Shown here: positions 35,066 through 46,983 of the stretch, piece by piece
Layout of the letters: every line of letters starts with the position of its first letter
Position numbering within the stretch: position 1 is the first letter of the stretch
From: Botrytis cinerea B05.10
Lineage: Eukaryota; Ascomycota; Leotiomycetes; Helotiales; Sclerotiniaceae
Reading direction: 5' to 3'
Length of the DNA stretch: 64,000 bases
Assembly (NCBI RefSeq): GCF_000143535.2
Contig: NC_037312.1
Coordinates: forward strand, 62,001-126,000
Made by a program: the position numbers and the translations under genes
Notes under the pieces: model-generated
What the model was told of the DNA's origin: nothing
The model's input: only the letters and a program-made list of their open reading frames with translations
Databases searched by the model: none

Positions 35066-35808
35066 AACTTTGAGACTGCCTTTTTGTCTTTGTATGAGAT
35101 CTCATCAATCGTATTACATTCATTTCGTGTTATATACTTTAAAGATAAGAGAATACTTTTGTGAATACTCATCAATTTTGGATTTGTGGATCTTGATATC
35201 TATTTCAAGGGCCTTGAAATCTTTGGATTTATAATACCTGATAGCTCAAATGAGAAGCGGAACATTTGTTGTGATGAAGTTTTTGTTAACAAATGCAGGC
35301 TTAAAATTCCCAGTCTCATTGTAGCGGACTGTAGCATTAATTGTCACGGGGAACATTAGAAACGGATTTTCCGAAAAGTTTTCGATTGAAAAAAACATTT
35401 GTTCAAATTGTTAGATTATCTCTTGAAAGAATTGCATTGTTTAAATACGTATTAGTTACATAGCTTTTCTGCTTATCAAGACTAATCGTTTTTACTCCCA
35501 TCAAGCTTCTAAGAACACTACGAGACGTGGATGTATCCTGTATAACTATAGATATAAGTTTAGCAAGTGTGTCTCTCCATACACACAGTCATTTGGTATA
35601 TATATATATATATATTTGAAACTGTGGAGAGGGCTTCTGGCGAGTATATAGCCGACTTGGATGCGGCTAGAGTAAATCACTCCATAGGCCTAGAGAAGGC
35701 TTTCTCATTCCGGCCTGGATTAATAGGACTGGCCCAGGCCTCATTATTCGATTAGAAATTTGGAAAAATCAAAGGCGAGACCATTGATACCTCGTGATTC
35801 TCCAAAAA
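35066..35808. other. AT-rich intergenic with TA microsatellite
   Basis: Very AT-rich. Holds a (TA)n run at 35597-35615. No coding logic seen. Confidence 0.45.
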
Positions 35809-36438
35809 ATGCGACCAGTAGGACTTACATCAATGCGATTCGCAAGATTGGGTTTCGGAGCTATTAGCAGAGCAGCTGCGAAGAAGAAGCTGCAGATGAA
35901 AAACTTCCAAGGTATTTGTCAATATGGCTAGAGATGTCATAGTCATTCGTCATTTTTCCTGGCCATAATCATGTAGACGCGGAGTTGCAGTGAGTTCTCC
36001 CCAGCATTAAACATCTCAATAATTAGCATTGAACTTAATGACTTCAGAACAATGTTCCAAATTCAAAATCCTATCGTATTATCTGCAGGTCAATGAGGAA
36101 TTCTTGCAGACTCTCCCTCTTTTCTTAAAAACGAATCATACACCTAAGCAGACGATAAAGGAGCGGCTAGAGCTAAGTTGGCTTACCAGTGTTTCTCTTC
36201 TCAAACAAGTCAGTGGTGCCTGTCTGAAATAATGAACGATCTGTATCTTACAATCGAGTCGAATGTTACCTCGGGGATGTCCTTATTTGACTTGAATGAT
36301 CGAAGAGGTTCTGCTGACGCTTTCCCAAACACAGCTGCTGAAAGCGATGACGTGAAATTGCTTGTTAACTTGATAATAATGGGGATCGATAACCAGAGTT
36401 GCAAGCGCGTAGATGCCACATTTTCGAGTGTCAGCTAG
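35809..36438 (+). CDS. Candidate four-exon gene with a 13-nt microexon
   Basis: ATG at 35809 begins a basic N-terminus (MRPVGLTSMRFARLGFGAIS, then RAAAKKKLQ). Proposed exons 35809-35911, 35977-35989, 36048-36088 and 36152-36438 total 444 nt (147 residues), in frame throughout, with GTATTT/TAG, GTGAGT/CAG and GTCAAT/CAG introns. The last exon is coding-like (DLYLTIESNVTSGMSLFDLN, AAESDDVKLLVNLIIMGIDN). A simpler join of 35911 to 36048 gives a different, 97-residue product ending at 36232. The stop at 36438 is in the same frame as the adjoining monooxygenase relic, so this may be a decayed part of the same old gene. No family recognised. Confidence 0.3.
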
Positions 36439-37130
36439 TATTATATATACCTTGTTATTGGACTAGACAGGCTCACTTCGACTATTCGCCAAATACTGTT
36501 ACCAGAGGTAAAGCCTGAGTCACCGTTCCATGCTTGTGCATATCGTGCTGTTGTTCCATACAAGAACATGCAGAAAGACACATTCATGAAAGCTAAAAAA
36601 GTGAGATTCTGGTGTTAGACAAGTATTTATCATCACTGATCCTATATGCGATGGTTTCTAGAATCCCCAATCTCGTCTCGATCTATCCAGAGTATTTAAT
36701 ACTGATTCCATTATATCAATCATGCTGTCTATCATGTAAAGAACATGCTCGTGAAGAACTTGCTTCCACAATGTGCAAAATATGGCCTTAAAATTGTCCG
36801 AACTGAGAATATGATTCCTGATGCCTAGCTGTAGCCATTGCTAGTAGTTGGTCCAATTAGACCTGGTCATCTCCGGACAAGAGCATGATTCTCATGGGTG
36901 ATGCTGCACATGCCTGGGGCAAGTGAACATGAGATGTATTCAATCATTCATTGTTTATAACTAAAAGATCTGGCCAAACACACAGCTCAAGACGCAGCCT
37001 CATGGATGGAAGATGGCTCATTCTTCCGTCGTTGTATTTGACAAGTTGCTCAGAAGGAAGCACTTCTCACTTGAAAAGGGTATGGAAGTGTACAAAAATG
37101 CTCGAATCGCCCAAAGCATATTTGAAGCAA
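36439..37130 (+). pseudogene. FAD-dependent monooxygenase relic (salicylate hydroxylase-like)
   Basis: Frame-broken remains of a group A flavoprotein monooxygenase. Recognisable pieces, in the right order: LVIGLDRLTSTIRQILLP (family DLVIGADGxxSxIR, with the Ala-Asp-Gly changed to Leu-Asp-Arg), CAYRAVVPYKNMQKD, WSSPDKSMILMGDAAHAWG (the second FAD motif GDAAHA), AQDAASWMEDGSFFRRCI in another frame, and EKGMEVYKNARIAQSIFEAI in a third. Stops separate the pieces (after GDAAHAWGK, after RRCI). The N-terminal GxGxxG segment is not visible. Clearly non-functional. Confidence 0.75.
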
Positions 37131-38149
37131 TAAGCGCCGCCTGACAATGATGCGTGGATATAGCCAATAAGAGTGAGAGGGAACAAAAAATTGATACCAG
37201 TATTTCTGTATTCGTATCCGAAGTTTTTGTTGCCGTTGCGTTTGATGTCTTCGATGGTTACCGTAGACTCTGGCGAGCAATAATCACACGTGATGTCAGC
37301 AGTGGGTCAACTAACCATGCCCTGGTCTGGATGAAAAAAACAGCACACTAAAAAAAGCATTACCACTTTCAAGATTGTTTTATAAATCAAAAAGATATTT
37401 TAAATTGAAAAGATATATATACATATTATAAATAAGAGACTATTAATATTTAATCTCGAATTTTGTATCAACAATATTTGATTATTGATTTTAATTTCTC
37501 ATTTGAAAGTAGCACTGTCTTTTTGATATGTCGATTGTTTTGTCCAGGGCGTGCTAACCTGAACGCTAGCTAGTGACACCGACTCAATCTTCAACGCATG
37601 TTTCTATCGCAGCAAGACTTTTGTTTTGCATCAAATCCACTGACAATATGTAAAAGTTTCGAGTAAATTTCTTTTTGGAAGCTTCTCTGCATCAATTTAT
37701 GGGATGACGGCGAGCTATACCCCATTTTATCACTATATGATAAGGATGGGGAATCACCTACCTTAGATTATGCAGGCAACTTCACCAATTGCCAATCGTT
37801 AGCCCACGAGTACGTTGGAAGTGTAACTCCGCACCGTCAGTTACCGGTGCCGGTTTATTTTAACCTTTGGATACTAGATCCCACCTAGCATTTTCCATGT
37901 TTTCCTATTCGTTATCTTTCTTATTTTTAGAAAAATATACATTGTGTGGCTGGCAGCGAAGGTAGTTGGTTGTACATCTGTATAAAAAGCCCTCGCTCAC
38001 ATTCAATCTCCAAGTGAGAAAGCTGGAACTTCGGCCAAGGTCTAATTTTCTCAATTTGTGTGATTCTCTTGCCAATCACTGGTTCCTCATCAAGTATAGG
38101 TGTCATTTACGGGATTTTCACGTTCTATTATCTGTGGCATTCGAGAGAC
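37131..38149. other. Intergenic, AT-rich, upstream of the sphingomyelinase gene
   Basis: AT-rich filler with a short open frame (37154-37351) and no supported gene. The last 200 bp serve as the promoter and leader of the next gene. Confidence 0.4.
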
Positions 38150-40327
38150 ATGGCCAAACATTTCCTCGTCGCCCTGATTTCAACGGGATACTTTGTTTCT
38201 TTTACCCAAGCTGGAGCCGAACTAACAAAAGGATCTCAATTACCAGGGGCACCATCCTTCGTTGTCCCCTCGGCATTCCCGACCTCGGTGTTTTCGAGCT
38301 ATTATCTCAAACCTGCTGCAACTGCCGAGCCCCAACCAGCTTTGTACGATCCGATACTAAACATCACCTTTCCTCTCAATCTTACTGATCCTACGACCAT
38401 ACCAACTTCTGCTGATGATCCAGTATACTACCCGGAAGCTATCGGGAATCCGAGTAATACACCCCCTGAGATATTGCTCCAAAATGCGCTCAATGAGATT
38501 AAGGATATCATTTACAACGAAACTGGGCTCTCAAGCAATTGTTCAAAATGTATTGCTGCATTAAGCGTAGGGAAAACTCTCGCCCAACAAGCTCCAGAAT
38601 ATGTACCTGATGCTTTGGTTTCGCTATGTCAAGCCACAGGTTTTGCAACAAACACCACGTGCAAAAACAATTATGCACCAGGGAGTTGGGGTGCAATATG
38701 GACTCAAGTGCTAGCATTGGCCGATGTTACTGGATCAGACGGTCAATATATTTGTAGTTCTTTGAGCACCACTTATTGCCCGCTCCCCAGCGCAGCGCCA
38801 TTGAATACGACTGGATTGTGGAAACCAAAGCCGGCTAACGTAACGGCTCCAAAACGAAGTGGACAACGAAAAAAAGTTCTCCATCTTTCGGACTTTCACC
38901 TTGACCCTAGATATCAAGTTGCTTCTGAGGCAAATTGCTCTTCCGGTTTGTGTTGTAGATACACGAATACTCCCATTTCTCAAGCAATATTTCCGGCACC
39001 ATTATATGGGTCTTACAAGTAAGTTTCATGTTCTTATTTAACTGGAACAATCAAATAATAGATTTTTAGATGCGATACCCCATACTTCCTTGCGCTGGCA
39101 GCTCTTCAATCCGTTGGGGCTATGACCGGTACTAACGGCTATGGATCGGAGCCCGCTTTCACAATCTACACAGGTGATTAACCAAAACTTCTTCCATATA
39201 TTTTCACTAACGTCCTACTAGGTGATCTCGTTTCTCATGATACTCAAAACCAAATGTCACGAGAATACGTTGAGTATACGGAGACTAGTATCTACTCAAT
39301 ACTAAAATCATACATCAAAAACCCTATCTTCCCCGTACTAGGAAATCATGATTCAAGCCCGGAAAATATTGATAGTCCCCACAGCCTACCGGGTCCTTTG
39401 GGTAAGCAGTTTAGCTGGAACTACGATCATGTATCTTCCTTGTGGCAGCACGAAGGCTGGTTGAGCAAAGCAGATGCCGAGGAAGCTGCTACCCACTACG
39501 CTGCTTATTCTGTGAAAACTCATCTCGGACTTCGAATTATTACATTGAATACCGACTTTTGGTACAGGTCTAATTATCTTAATTTCATCAACACGACAGA
39601 CCCTGATGTTTCCGGCTCATTAAAATTCATAATAGACGAGCTTCAGATGGCGGAAGATGCTGGCGAGAGGGTCTGGATTCTTGGCCACGTATTGTCAGGG
39701 TGGGATGGAACCAATCCACTACCAAACCCAACAAATCTTTTCTACCAAATTGTCGACCGCTATTCACCCCACGTCATCACCAACGTCTTCTGGGGTCATA
39801 CACATGAAGACCAAGTGCTTATTTACTACTCCAACAACGGAACCGTGCAAAACTCTTTAACTGCTCTAACAACCGGATGGATCGGACCAAGCGTAACCCC
39901 ACTGACCAACATGAACTCCGGCTATCGTATGTATGAAATTGACACCGGATCGTTTGAAATAATGGACGCATATACATTTTACTCCGATGTAAACAGCTAT
40001 TCTTCCCTTAATGGTACTGGCCCTACCTACCAGTTCGAATACTCCACAAGAGCTGCCTACGGACCTTCAATTTCTTGGCCAGAAGATGCGCCGCTCAATG
40101 CAACATTTTGGCATGGTGTTACGGAAGCGATGGAGAAAAACAAAACGTTAGTAGAGGTATTTAATACGTTCCAAGGGAAAAGTTCTATCAAGAGTCCGAA
40201 TTGTACAAGTGATGCTTGTGCTCAGGCAAAAGTGTGCTATATCAGGAGCGGAAGTGCGCCAATCGGGAGGGCTTGTCCGCAGGGATTTGCGAGCGTGCAG
40301 AGCCCTTATCTTGGGAAGAACTTTTGA
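38150..40327 (+). CDS. Secreted acid sphingomyelinase-like phosphodiesterase
   Basis: Calcineurin-like metallophosphoesterase of the acid sphingomyelinase family, secreted or vacuolar. Exons 38150-39018, 39070-39173 and 39222-40327 give 692 residues. Signal peptide: MAKHFLVALISTGYFVSFTQA. A saposin-B-like cysteine region (NCSKCIAALSVGK, SLCQATGFA, ICSSLSTTYC) spans about residues 120-210. The metal-binding motifs follow: HLSDFHLDPRYQ, TGDLVSHD (split by the second intron), VLGNHDSSPEN, ILGHVLSGWDG and VFWGHTHEDQVLIYY. Many N-glycosylation sequons are present. The C-terminal part keeps paired cysteines (NCTSDACAQAKVCYI). It might release phosphocholine from host or own sphingolipids; the substrate is inference from the family. 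Confidence 0.92.
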
Positions 40328-40734
40328 GGGAAAGGGGGAGATGGTGGGGGATGTAAAAAATCTAGATAATACTACTAATTTACTAGCCGAATTTCTGATG
40401 ATCTAATAGAACACATTCACCCTGTGATCGTATCTCATCCCTGATTTGCATATTAAAGGCCCATTATGTAGCTTAACATTGAGAAGGTTGTTTATCTCTT
40501 CAGTTGCAAGAAAAATTGAATAACGACTACCACAGTGCATCTGTGTGCCTTTTCCCCCTTCAGTTTTTATTGAAATCCAAAAGTTTTGATCCGATAGTGT
40601 GTATGACTTGAGGCATCGTCTGAAAATCTCAATCATAGGACTCGTTCATGGTGAATGAAACGTAGAATATTGTACAACATCATGTCATTAAATTTTTATA
40701 CTTGTGTAGCATTCCATATACTTTAGTCCACCCT
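40328..40734. other. Convergent 3' intergenic region
   Basis: 400 bp between the stop codons of two convergent genes. No feature recognised. Confidence 0.4.
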
Positions 40735-43191
40735 TTAGCCAGACTTCTTTTTCCTGATAGCCATAGCTTCTTGACCCAGCTCCTCCAAAGCGTCCTCATA
40801 AGTTTCCTTCTTATATTCGCCAAATTTCCTTGCATCAACAACTACCCTCTTGACCTTCTCTCCATCTCTCCTCCTAATCTCTTCACTCTTCGCAACCTCA
40901 TTGAAGAACCATCTCGCCTCAGTGTTCCCAACTAAAGTCCATGCAGAACCTTGTCTCCCTGCTCTTGCCGTTCTACCTACTCTGTGTACATAGTTTGTAA
41001 TGCTTGTAGGAACATCATAATTTATGACATGTGCAAGATCAGGAAGATCGAGACCACGAGAGACGAGATCAGAAGCGACGAGAATTTGGAGTTTGCCTCG
41101 AGAGAATGAGGCGATAGAGGCCCGGCGCTCGGAGGAACGGGTGGTGGAAGTGAGGGTTCCAATGATATTGGTGTAGGAATCGTTGATCAAGGAAAGCAAA
41201 CGACTGAGACGGATGGCGGATTCGTTGGATTTGGTGAATATGAGTACACCATGAGGCTCATGATCGATCGGTAGTGGATTAGTTTTGGTTTTTGATCTCG
41301 ACTTGGCCGCTGGTCTCGAATCCGGCGTCGAATCCGAATCAGTGTCTGAATCTGAGCTTTCGTCTGAGGATGAACTGTCTTCTGAGCTGTCGTCTTCTGA
41401 ACTGGAATCAGAAGATGAATCCGAGTCCGAATCCGAATCCGAATCCGTGTCTGTGTCAGTTTTAATCTCGCTCTCAACTATCATGTTATTTCCCTTCAAT
41501 ATTTCAATCAAATACAATGGCTTCAAATTCTCGTCATCGACCTTGACAGCAAACTCAGCAAGTCCAGATGGTAGAACATGCGCCTGTGAGCCCTTTCCAT
41601 CATCACCTGCTGATGAGCCTTCTAGGACCACCAATTTTGGTCGATAGAGCTTCAAACTGGTCAACTGGCCAATATCCCTAGTCATTGTAGCACTAAGAAC
41701 TATTTTCCTCACTCTATCCCTATTATTTGGAAGTGATTTCTGCCCCGTCGCCAAGGAGTTCATAACAATGTCCAACCACTGTTGAAAACTTTGATCCAGA
41801 AGCTTATCTGCTTCGTCTATAACGAGCCATTTGACATTTTGTAGAGTAAGCCCTGGGGTAGACTTCAGATGCTCCACCAATCTTCCCGGTGTGCAAATTA
41901 GAATATCAACCTTTGATACCGGTTCAATGACATGATCAGGCAAAGGAGAAACAGTTTCATCATCGAAGAACGGTTCACCTTCATCATCTGTCCCAGCATC
42001 AGAACTCTCCCATCGAGAATTTTTTCGCTCTTCTTGCTCGTGGTATAGTATCGGATCATATCGATATGTATTTTCCATAAGGTTCGCTTGTTCCAGTCTG
42101 AAAGCCTCATTTCCTACTGCTGTGCCTATCTTCACACGTTTCCTACTCCCAGCAGAGAACGCACTCGAACACACCTCACAAACTTCACGCGCTTGAGATA
42201 CAAGTTCTCGAGTTGGCATAACGATCAACCCACGTAAACGAGTTACCGTATTACGACTGATATCTTGGATCATGGGTAAAACGTAAGATAAAGTCTTTCC
42301 GGATCCGGTAGCCGCTGACACCAATACATCTCCAGGCTCTTGCTGAGACCCAGGAAGGAGGAGAGGAAGTACTGCGGCCTGAACGGCGAATGCTTCATTA
42401 AAGCTTTTGGACCGAAGAATATTGGCAGCTTCTACCTCGACCCCTAAATCGGAAAATTGGGCAGTAGTCGTAGGTGAGACTAGAATCGGGGATGCAAGCC
42501 ATGAAGGGAGAGTAGATTCAAGCGATGGAGGTGGAAGTTCGGGAATCGGTTCTGGTTGCGGCAGTGGGACTAAATCGTGAATCTCCGCAGGTTCTTCTGG
42601 CTCTTGGGTATTCTCAACACCTAGACCCTCCTCGGCAGCTTTGCGCGCACGTCTCTCGGCCTTCTTGATAGATTTCTCGCGCTTCTCTAACACCTTTTTA
42701 TGTCTTGTATCATCTATATCCTCATTACCTTCTGCAGTGTCCTGAGACGGAATGGTTTCGACCTTCGACTTCGACTTCTTTGATTTCTTGTCCTTCTTCG
42801 TCGCTTCTTGCGCTTCTTCTGGCAACACAGCATCATTATGCGACTCTTCAGAAACTGACGACATGACTGCTTTCACAGACTTCTCTTTCTTCTCTTTTTT
42901 TGCCTTCTTGGACATGGGCTCTGGCGTGGGTTCAACATCTTCGTGCTTTCGTTTGGGGACTGGAGACGGCGATTCGGGTGCAGCTATGGGGGCGTCTATT
43001 TGCGTAGAAGATTTCGATTTTGATCTAGACGGTGGTATAAAACGCGCATAAGTTGAGGAGGCATCTGGCCGTGTAGCAGGTGGGGCGAAAGGGGGAGGAG
43101 AGGCTGATTTGGGGGGAGATGGAGGGGCCTCAATAGAATTATTTTGCGCCGTTACCTTCTTTTTAGAAGGAGGGACATATCTTGAATACAT
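40735..43191 (-). CDS. DBP6: DEAD-box ATP-dependent RNA helicase Dbp6 (DDX51 type)
   Basis: Nucleolar helicase needed for early 60S ribosomal subunit assembly. Single exon, 818 residues. A Pro/Ser/Lys-rich disordered N-terminus (1-230) precedes the core. Motif I AATGSGKT is at 293-300, Ia PTRELV near 326, Ib TPGRLVEHL near 434, DEAD at 459-462 and SAT near 500. Motif IV (GVLIFTKSN) is near 648, V (ASDLVSRGLDLPDL) near 706 and VI (HRVGRTARAG) near 736. The Dbp6-type long insertion between Ia and Ib is present (NEAFRLEQ to VSKVDILICT). Between the two RecA lobes is a striking Asp/Ser/Glu tract at about 578-625. A divergent start with GPI3 lies 347 bp away. Confidence 0.93.
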   Translation of the reverse strand: MYSRYVPPSKKKVTAQNNSIEAPPSPPKSASPPPFAPPATRPDASSTYARFIPPSRSKSKSSTQIDAPIAAPESPSPVPKRKHEDVEPTPEPMSKKAKKEKKEKSVKAVMSSVSEESHNDAVLPEEAQEATKKDKKSKKSKSKVETIPSQDTAEGNEDIDDTRHKKVLEKREKSIKKAERRARKAAEEGLGVENTQEPEEPAEIHDLVPLPQPEPIPELPPPSLESTLPSWLASPILVSPTTTAQFSDLGVEVEAANILRSKSFNEAFAVQAAVLPLLLPGSQQEPGDVLVSAATGSGKTLSYVLPMIQDISRNTVTRLRGLIVMPTRELVSQAREVCEVCSSAFSAGSRKRVKIGTAVGNEAFRLEQANLMENTYRYDPILYHEQEERKNSRWESSDAGTDDEGEPFFDDETVSPLPDHVIEPVSKVDILICTPGRLVEHLKSTPGLTLQNVKWLVIDEADKLLDQSFQQWLDIVMNSLATGQKSLPNNRDRVRKIVLSATMTRDIGQLTSLKLYRPKLVVLEGSSAGDDGKGSQAHVLPSGLAEFAVKVDDENLKPLYLIEILKGNNMIVESEIKTDTDTDSDSDSDSDSSSDSSSEDDSSEDSSSSDESSDSDTDSDSTPDSRPAAKSRSKTKTNPLPIDHEPHGVLIFTKSNESAIRLSRLLSLINDSYTNIIGTLTSTTRSSERRASIASFSRGKLQILVASDLVSRGLDLPDLAHVINYDVPTSITNYVHRVGRTARAGRQGSAWTLVGNTEARWFFNEVAKSEEIRRRDGEKVKRVVVDARKFGEYKKETYEDALEELGQEAMAIRKKKSG

Positions 43192-43538
43192 TTGTAAGTT
43201 TATTAATTGATAATTCGACGATTGTCAATGCCAATTGACGATTTTCAAGACTTTCTTCAATCGATTAAGAAAGAATTGAGAAATGGAAAATAAAAATTTA
43301 CGGAGACCTTAACGACTAAAGTGGCAGTTAGCTGGGCGCGGCTAAATTCCTGGAAGTCTAGGCCCCAAAGCTCCTGAAGCTCTTAAAGCTTCCTACTTCA
43401 GCACTCTCTGATGATATTGATTGACATCGTGATGATGAATCTGCAACGACAACTACAAGTGGTTCCTCCCTGAACCCAAGTCAAATTTCTCTCCTTGACC
43501 AATTGAACTTAACAACAACAGTTGTAATTGTTGTCAAA
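43192..43538. promoter_or_regulatory. Shared promoter of DBP6 and GPI3
   Basis: The 347 bp between the divergent start codons of two housekeeping genes. No TATA box stands out. The leader of GPI3 has a repeated AACAACAACAGTTGTAATTGTTG segment that can form a hairpin just before the ATG. Confidence 0.4.
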
Positions 43539-45066
43539 ATGCCGTACAATATAGCCATGGTCAGCGACTTCTTCTTTCCACAACCAGGAGGCGTCGAAAG
43601 TCATATCTACCAACTCTCCACGAAACTCATCGACCGAGGACACAAAGTCATAATTATTACACACGCATATGAGGATAGAACAGGTGTCAGATATCTTACA
43701 AACGGTCTCAAAGTCTATCATGTCCCATTCCTCGTTATGTTTCGTTCCTGTACCTTTCCTACGGTCTTCTCATTCTTCCCAATCTTCCGCAATATCGTCC
43801 TACGAGAACAGATTGAGATCGTTCATGGCCATGCAAGCATGAGTAGCATGTGCCATGAAGCCATATTACATGCACGGACGATGGGACTGCGGACTGTATT
43901 TACAGATCACTCATTATTTGGGTTCGCAGATGCCGGCAATATATTGATCAACAAGCTTCTCAAATTTACATTGAGCGATGTTGATCATGTAGTGTGTGTT
44001 AGTCACACATGGTAGGATTGCCCGATTTGATCCTTTGAAAAGTCGTAATCATCTGACACATTATAGTAAAGAGAACACGGTTTTACGCGCTTCCCTTGAT
44101 CCTCTCATGGTCTCTGTCATTCCAAATGCAGTCGTAGCGGAGAACTTTCGACCATTATCACACCCTTCATATCCCTCTGATCCCCCAGGAAAACATCCTC
44201 CACCAGCTCCATATCCACTTGGCCCTCACGATGTGATCACAATTGTCGTGGTTTCTAGACTGTTTTATAATAAAGGGACCGATCTATTGATTGCAGCAAT
44301 TCCCCGAATTCTCGCCCACCATCCCAATGTACATTTCATAATTGCAGGATCCGGTCCAAAGGCCATCGACCTTGAACAAATGCTGGAGAAGAACGTGTTA
44401 CAAGATAAGGTTGAGATGCTAGGGCCTGTCAGGCATGAAGAGGTCAGGGATGTTATGGTCAGGGGGCACATATATCTACACCCGAGTTTGACCGAAGCTT
44501 TTGGAACTGTGATAGTCGAAGCTGCTAGCTGTGGGTTATATGTTGTATGTACGCAGGTTGGAGGGATTCCAGAGGTGCTTCCTTCACATATGACAGTTTT
44601 TGCCAAGCCAGACGAAGATGATCTAGTTGCTGCTACCGGCCGAGCAATTGCGTCTTTGAGAGCTAACAAAGTTCGTACCGAAAAGTTTCACGATCAAGTG
44701 AAGCTGATGTATTCATGGACAGATGTGGCAGAGAGAACAGAAAGGATATATGATGGGATCTTCGGCGTTCTGAGTGAAGCGGAATTCTATGGATATGACG
44801 CAGCCGATGCAGCTAGCTGGAGCGCCACGAGAGGAAGAGCTGGTGTACAAAGCTTCGCTTTAATCGATCGTCTCAAGAGATACTATGGTTGTGGAATATG
44901 GGCAGGCAAACTCTTTTGCCTGTGTGTGATCATCGATTATCTGTTATTTTTGCTGCTCGAAGTTGTTGCCCCTAGAGATAAAATTGACATTTCGAGAAGT
45001 TGGCCGAAGAAGATACCACAAGACCCTTCCAGGAGGGATCATGAAAGTAGGAGAGAATTCGGATAA
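43539..45066 (+). CDS. GPI3: GPI-GlcNAc transferase catalytic subunit (Gpi3/PIG-A)
   Basis: Family GT4 enzyme that adds GlcNAc to phosphatidylinositol on the ER cytosolic face, the first step of GPI-anchor synthesis. Exons 43539-44011 and 44067-45066 (55-nt intron, GTAGGA/TAG) give 490 residues. Motifs: [20 protein letters not shown] at the N-terminus, [34 protein letters not shown] and [17 protein letters not shown] across the splice. The donor-sugar loop [14 protein letters not shown] and the GT4 signature [14 protein letters not shown] follow. A C-terminal hydrophobic anchor ([20 protein letters not shown]) precedes a short basic tail. The order and length match fungal SPT14/GPI3. Confidence 0.95.
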
Positions 45067-46983
45067 TATCATGTGATTGATTGCGGACAAGCGAGGTACA
45101 TTTCTTACAGATGACGAAAAGGACATGGCCTTCGATGATTCTCAGTCCAAGACGATTTAGTGAGTAAGAAAAGAGTTGAATAGTGACGCTTCCATCCATG
45201 CGCCATGGTGGATGTGTCATGGGAAGGCTAGGAATCTACTATTCTACCGTTTCCTACAATGAGACAAGGTTTTGGGGTAGCTCTCGTCACTTTGTCCATG
45301 AAATACGGGCCACGTCGATATTGGCAGCTTCCACTCTCGCCCTGGGATGTTGTTGCCCAAAGATTTCGTCCAGTGAATATTGGCGCTAGAGGGTATTGGA
45401 GCATCGAGAGTCTGATGATTAACATGCACCTAGACACTAGCTCTATATTTTCCAGGATTAATCTACCTAGACCTCGAGGTTTCACGATACTTTTCAAACG
45501 CAGTAAAGATATCGCCCCCGAGCGCCCTTAATTACACTCTGCATCTGCATCTGCATCTGTAAATTTACTCCAGCTGTGACTGAGTGGGAGTCTCCGGCTA
45601 AACAAGATTGGATGTGAACCCAGCGAAATGCCAGCGAAATGCCAGCCACCCCAATTCAAGCTTTAGACAAGGTTTTGTCTTTTCCGAATGCAACCCAGTC
45701 CAGGGCAGTATAATAGTGTATTTGTACTTGTCGCTTGGGGTGGTTGGCCACATTGTGAATAGCCCTCAGACATCCCAGAAGTGCCGAGGTGCGTATCCCA
45801 AACAAGAAGGACCTTACTGTGTAGATCTCACTGCCCCGCAAACTGGCACAGCATGGGACGTGCTCTACGTAGGAGAAAAATGAGGCTGGAATTAGCCCAT
45901 TCAAATTTGGATCATAGAATTCTTCAAACAATTGAATGGCAAATCAACCACAAATGGAACAGATAAATTTGAAAGGATTGGGGTCGCTTTTACCTTCAAG
46001 TTATCTGGAATCCTATCAAAGAATATGTTTTGTTCCAAATGCAAAGGAGAGAAATTCAGCCCCAGCCGCTTTTTATCCAATCACGTGCCCTCGCAAAGGA
46101 CGTGCCCAAAGATCTACCCGATATCCACAATATTAAGGACTTTGCTCTTCTGAATGGTCAAACCGCCGCCTCGTGCCTTGATATCCCGTGCTGCGACCAT
46201 GCATATGCCTATCAGAGTCGTTGTGAGTATACTCTGTACAGAGCACAATGCCATCCCAGGATTTCATCCCATTTCCAGGATCTGTTGATCGAGTTCAATC
46301 TTCAATATCGTCGGAGATTATTCCTATTGCGTCAACTACCGGTGCTGTGCGCATTCCAATGACGCCAGTGGCATCTTAGTCGCACGCCACATAATAACCT
46401 TATCCCCTCTCAGCTTGCTATGATCGTTACGGTGCCACTAAGGTTGAGGGCTGGGTTGATGTTAAGCTGAAGATTCTATTATCAACAATTTGGATCCCTT
46501 GCCATGCCTCGGATGTCACAACGCTGTTCTTTTGCGGTGATTTCAGCTCGAAAATTCAAGGCCACTAGTATCTTAAATACTTGCTTTTGAAATGACGGTC
46601 TGATGATTGGGTAGGAAAAATGCCTCCCTCTTATTGTGGGTAACCTTGACCCTTGAAAGTCGGGACCACCGAGACACAATTCCGAAGATTACTACCTCCA
46701 TTACCCAAGTGCCGGGTTATGGGATGAGGAAGGGAAGCGTGGACAAAAGGAATCAAATCACGCGCAGTTGGCAATGGCTGGCAGCGAAATTGCGGCGAGC
46801 CTGCCAAGAAGTAAAGGAAATCTACGAGAGCATCCCAGGCAGGCATACTCCAGATTCCAACACTCGGGGCAATATAAGTGTGGACCATAACTATGAGTGA
46901 TCTCCCCCAAATTTTCTGCCATTCGCAGCTCTCATCCACTCCTACTCTCTCCTCTTCCCTCCATCTTTCAAGAGTTTTTCAAG
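45067..46983. other. Intergenic with short repeats and one weak open frame
   Basis: Contains small tandem repeats: CTGCATCTGCATCTGCATCTG at about 45539-45559 and three partial copies of ATGCCAGCGAA at about 45620-45650. A plus-strand frame from ATG 46039 to 46362 (107 residues, QRREIQPQPLFIQSRALAK, CLDIPCCDHAYAYQSRCEY) looks weakly coding and cysteine-rich. It has no signal peptide or family match. The last 120 bp are the leader of the peroxygenase gene. Confidence 0.35.

Noticed and set aside
41285..41647. Plus-strand frame opposite DBP6 with Ser/Glu repeats
   Set aside because: Artefact of the Asp/Ser-encoding repeat on the minus strand; the helicase motifs settle the coding strand.
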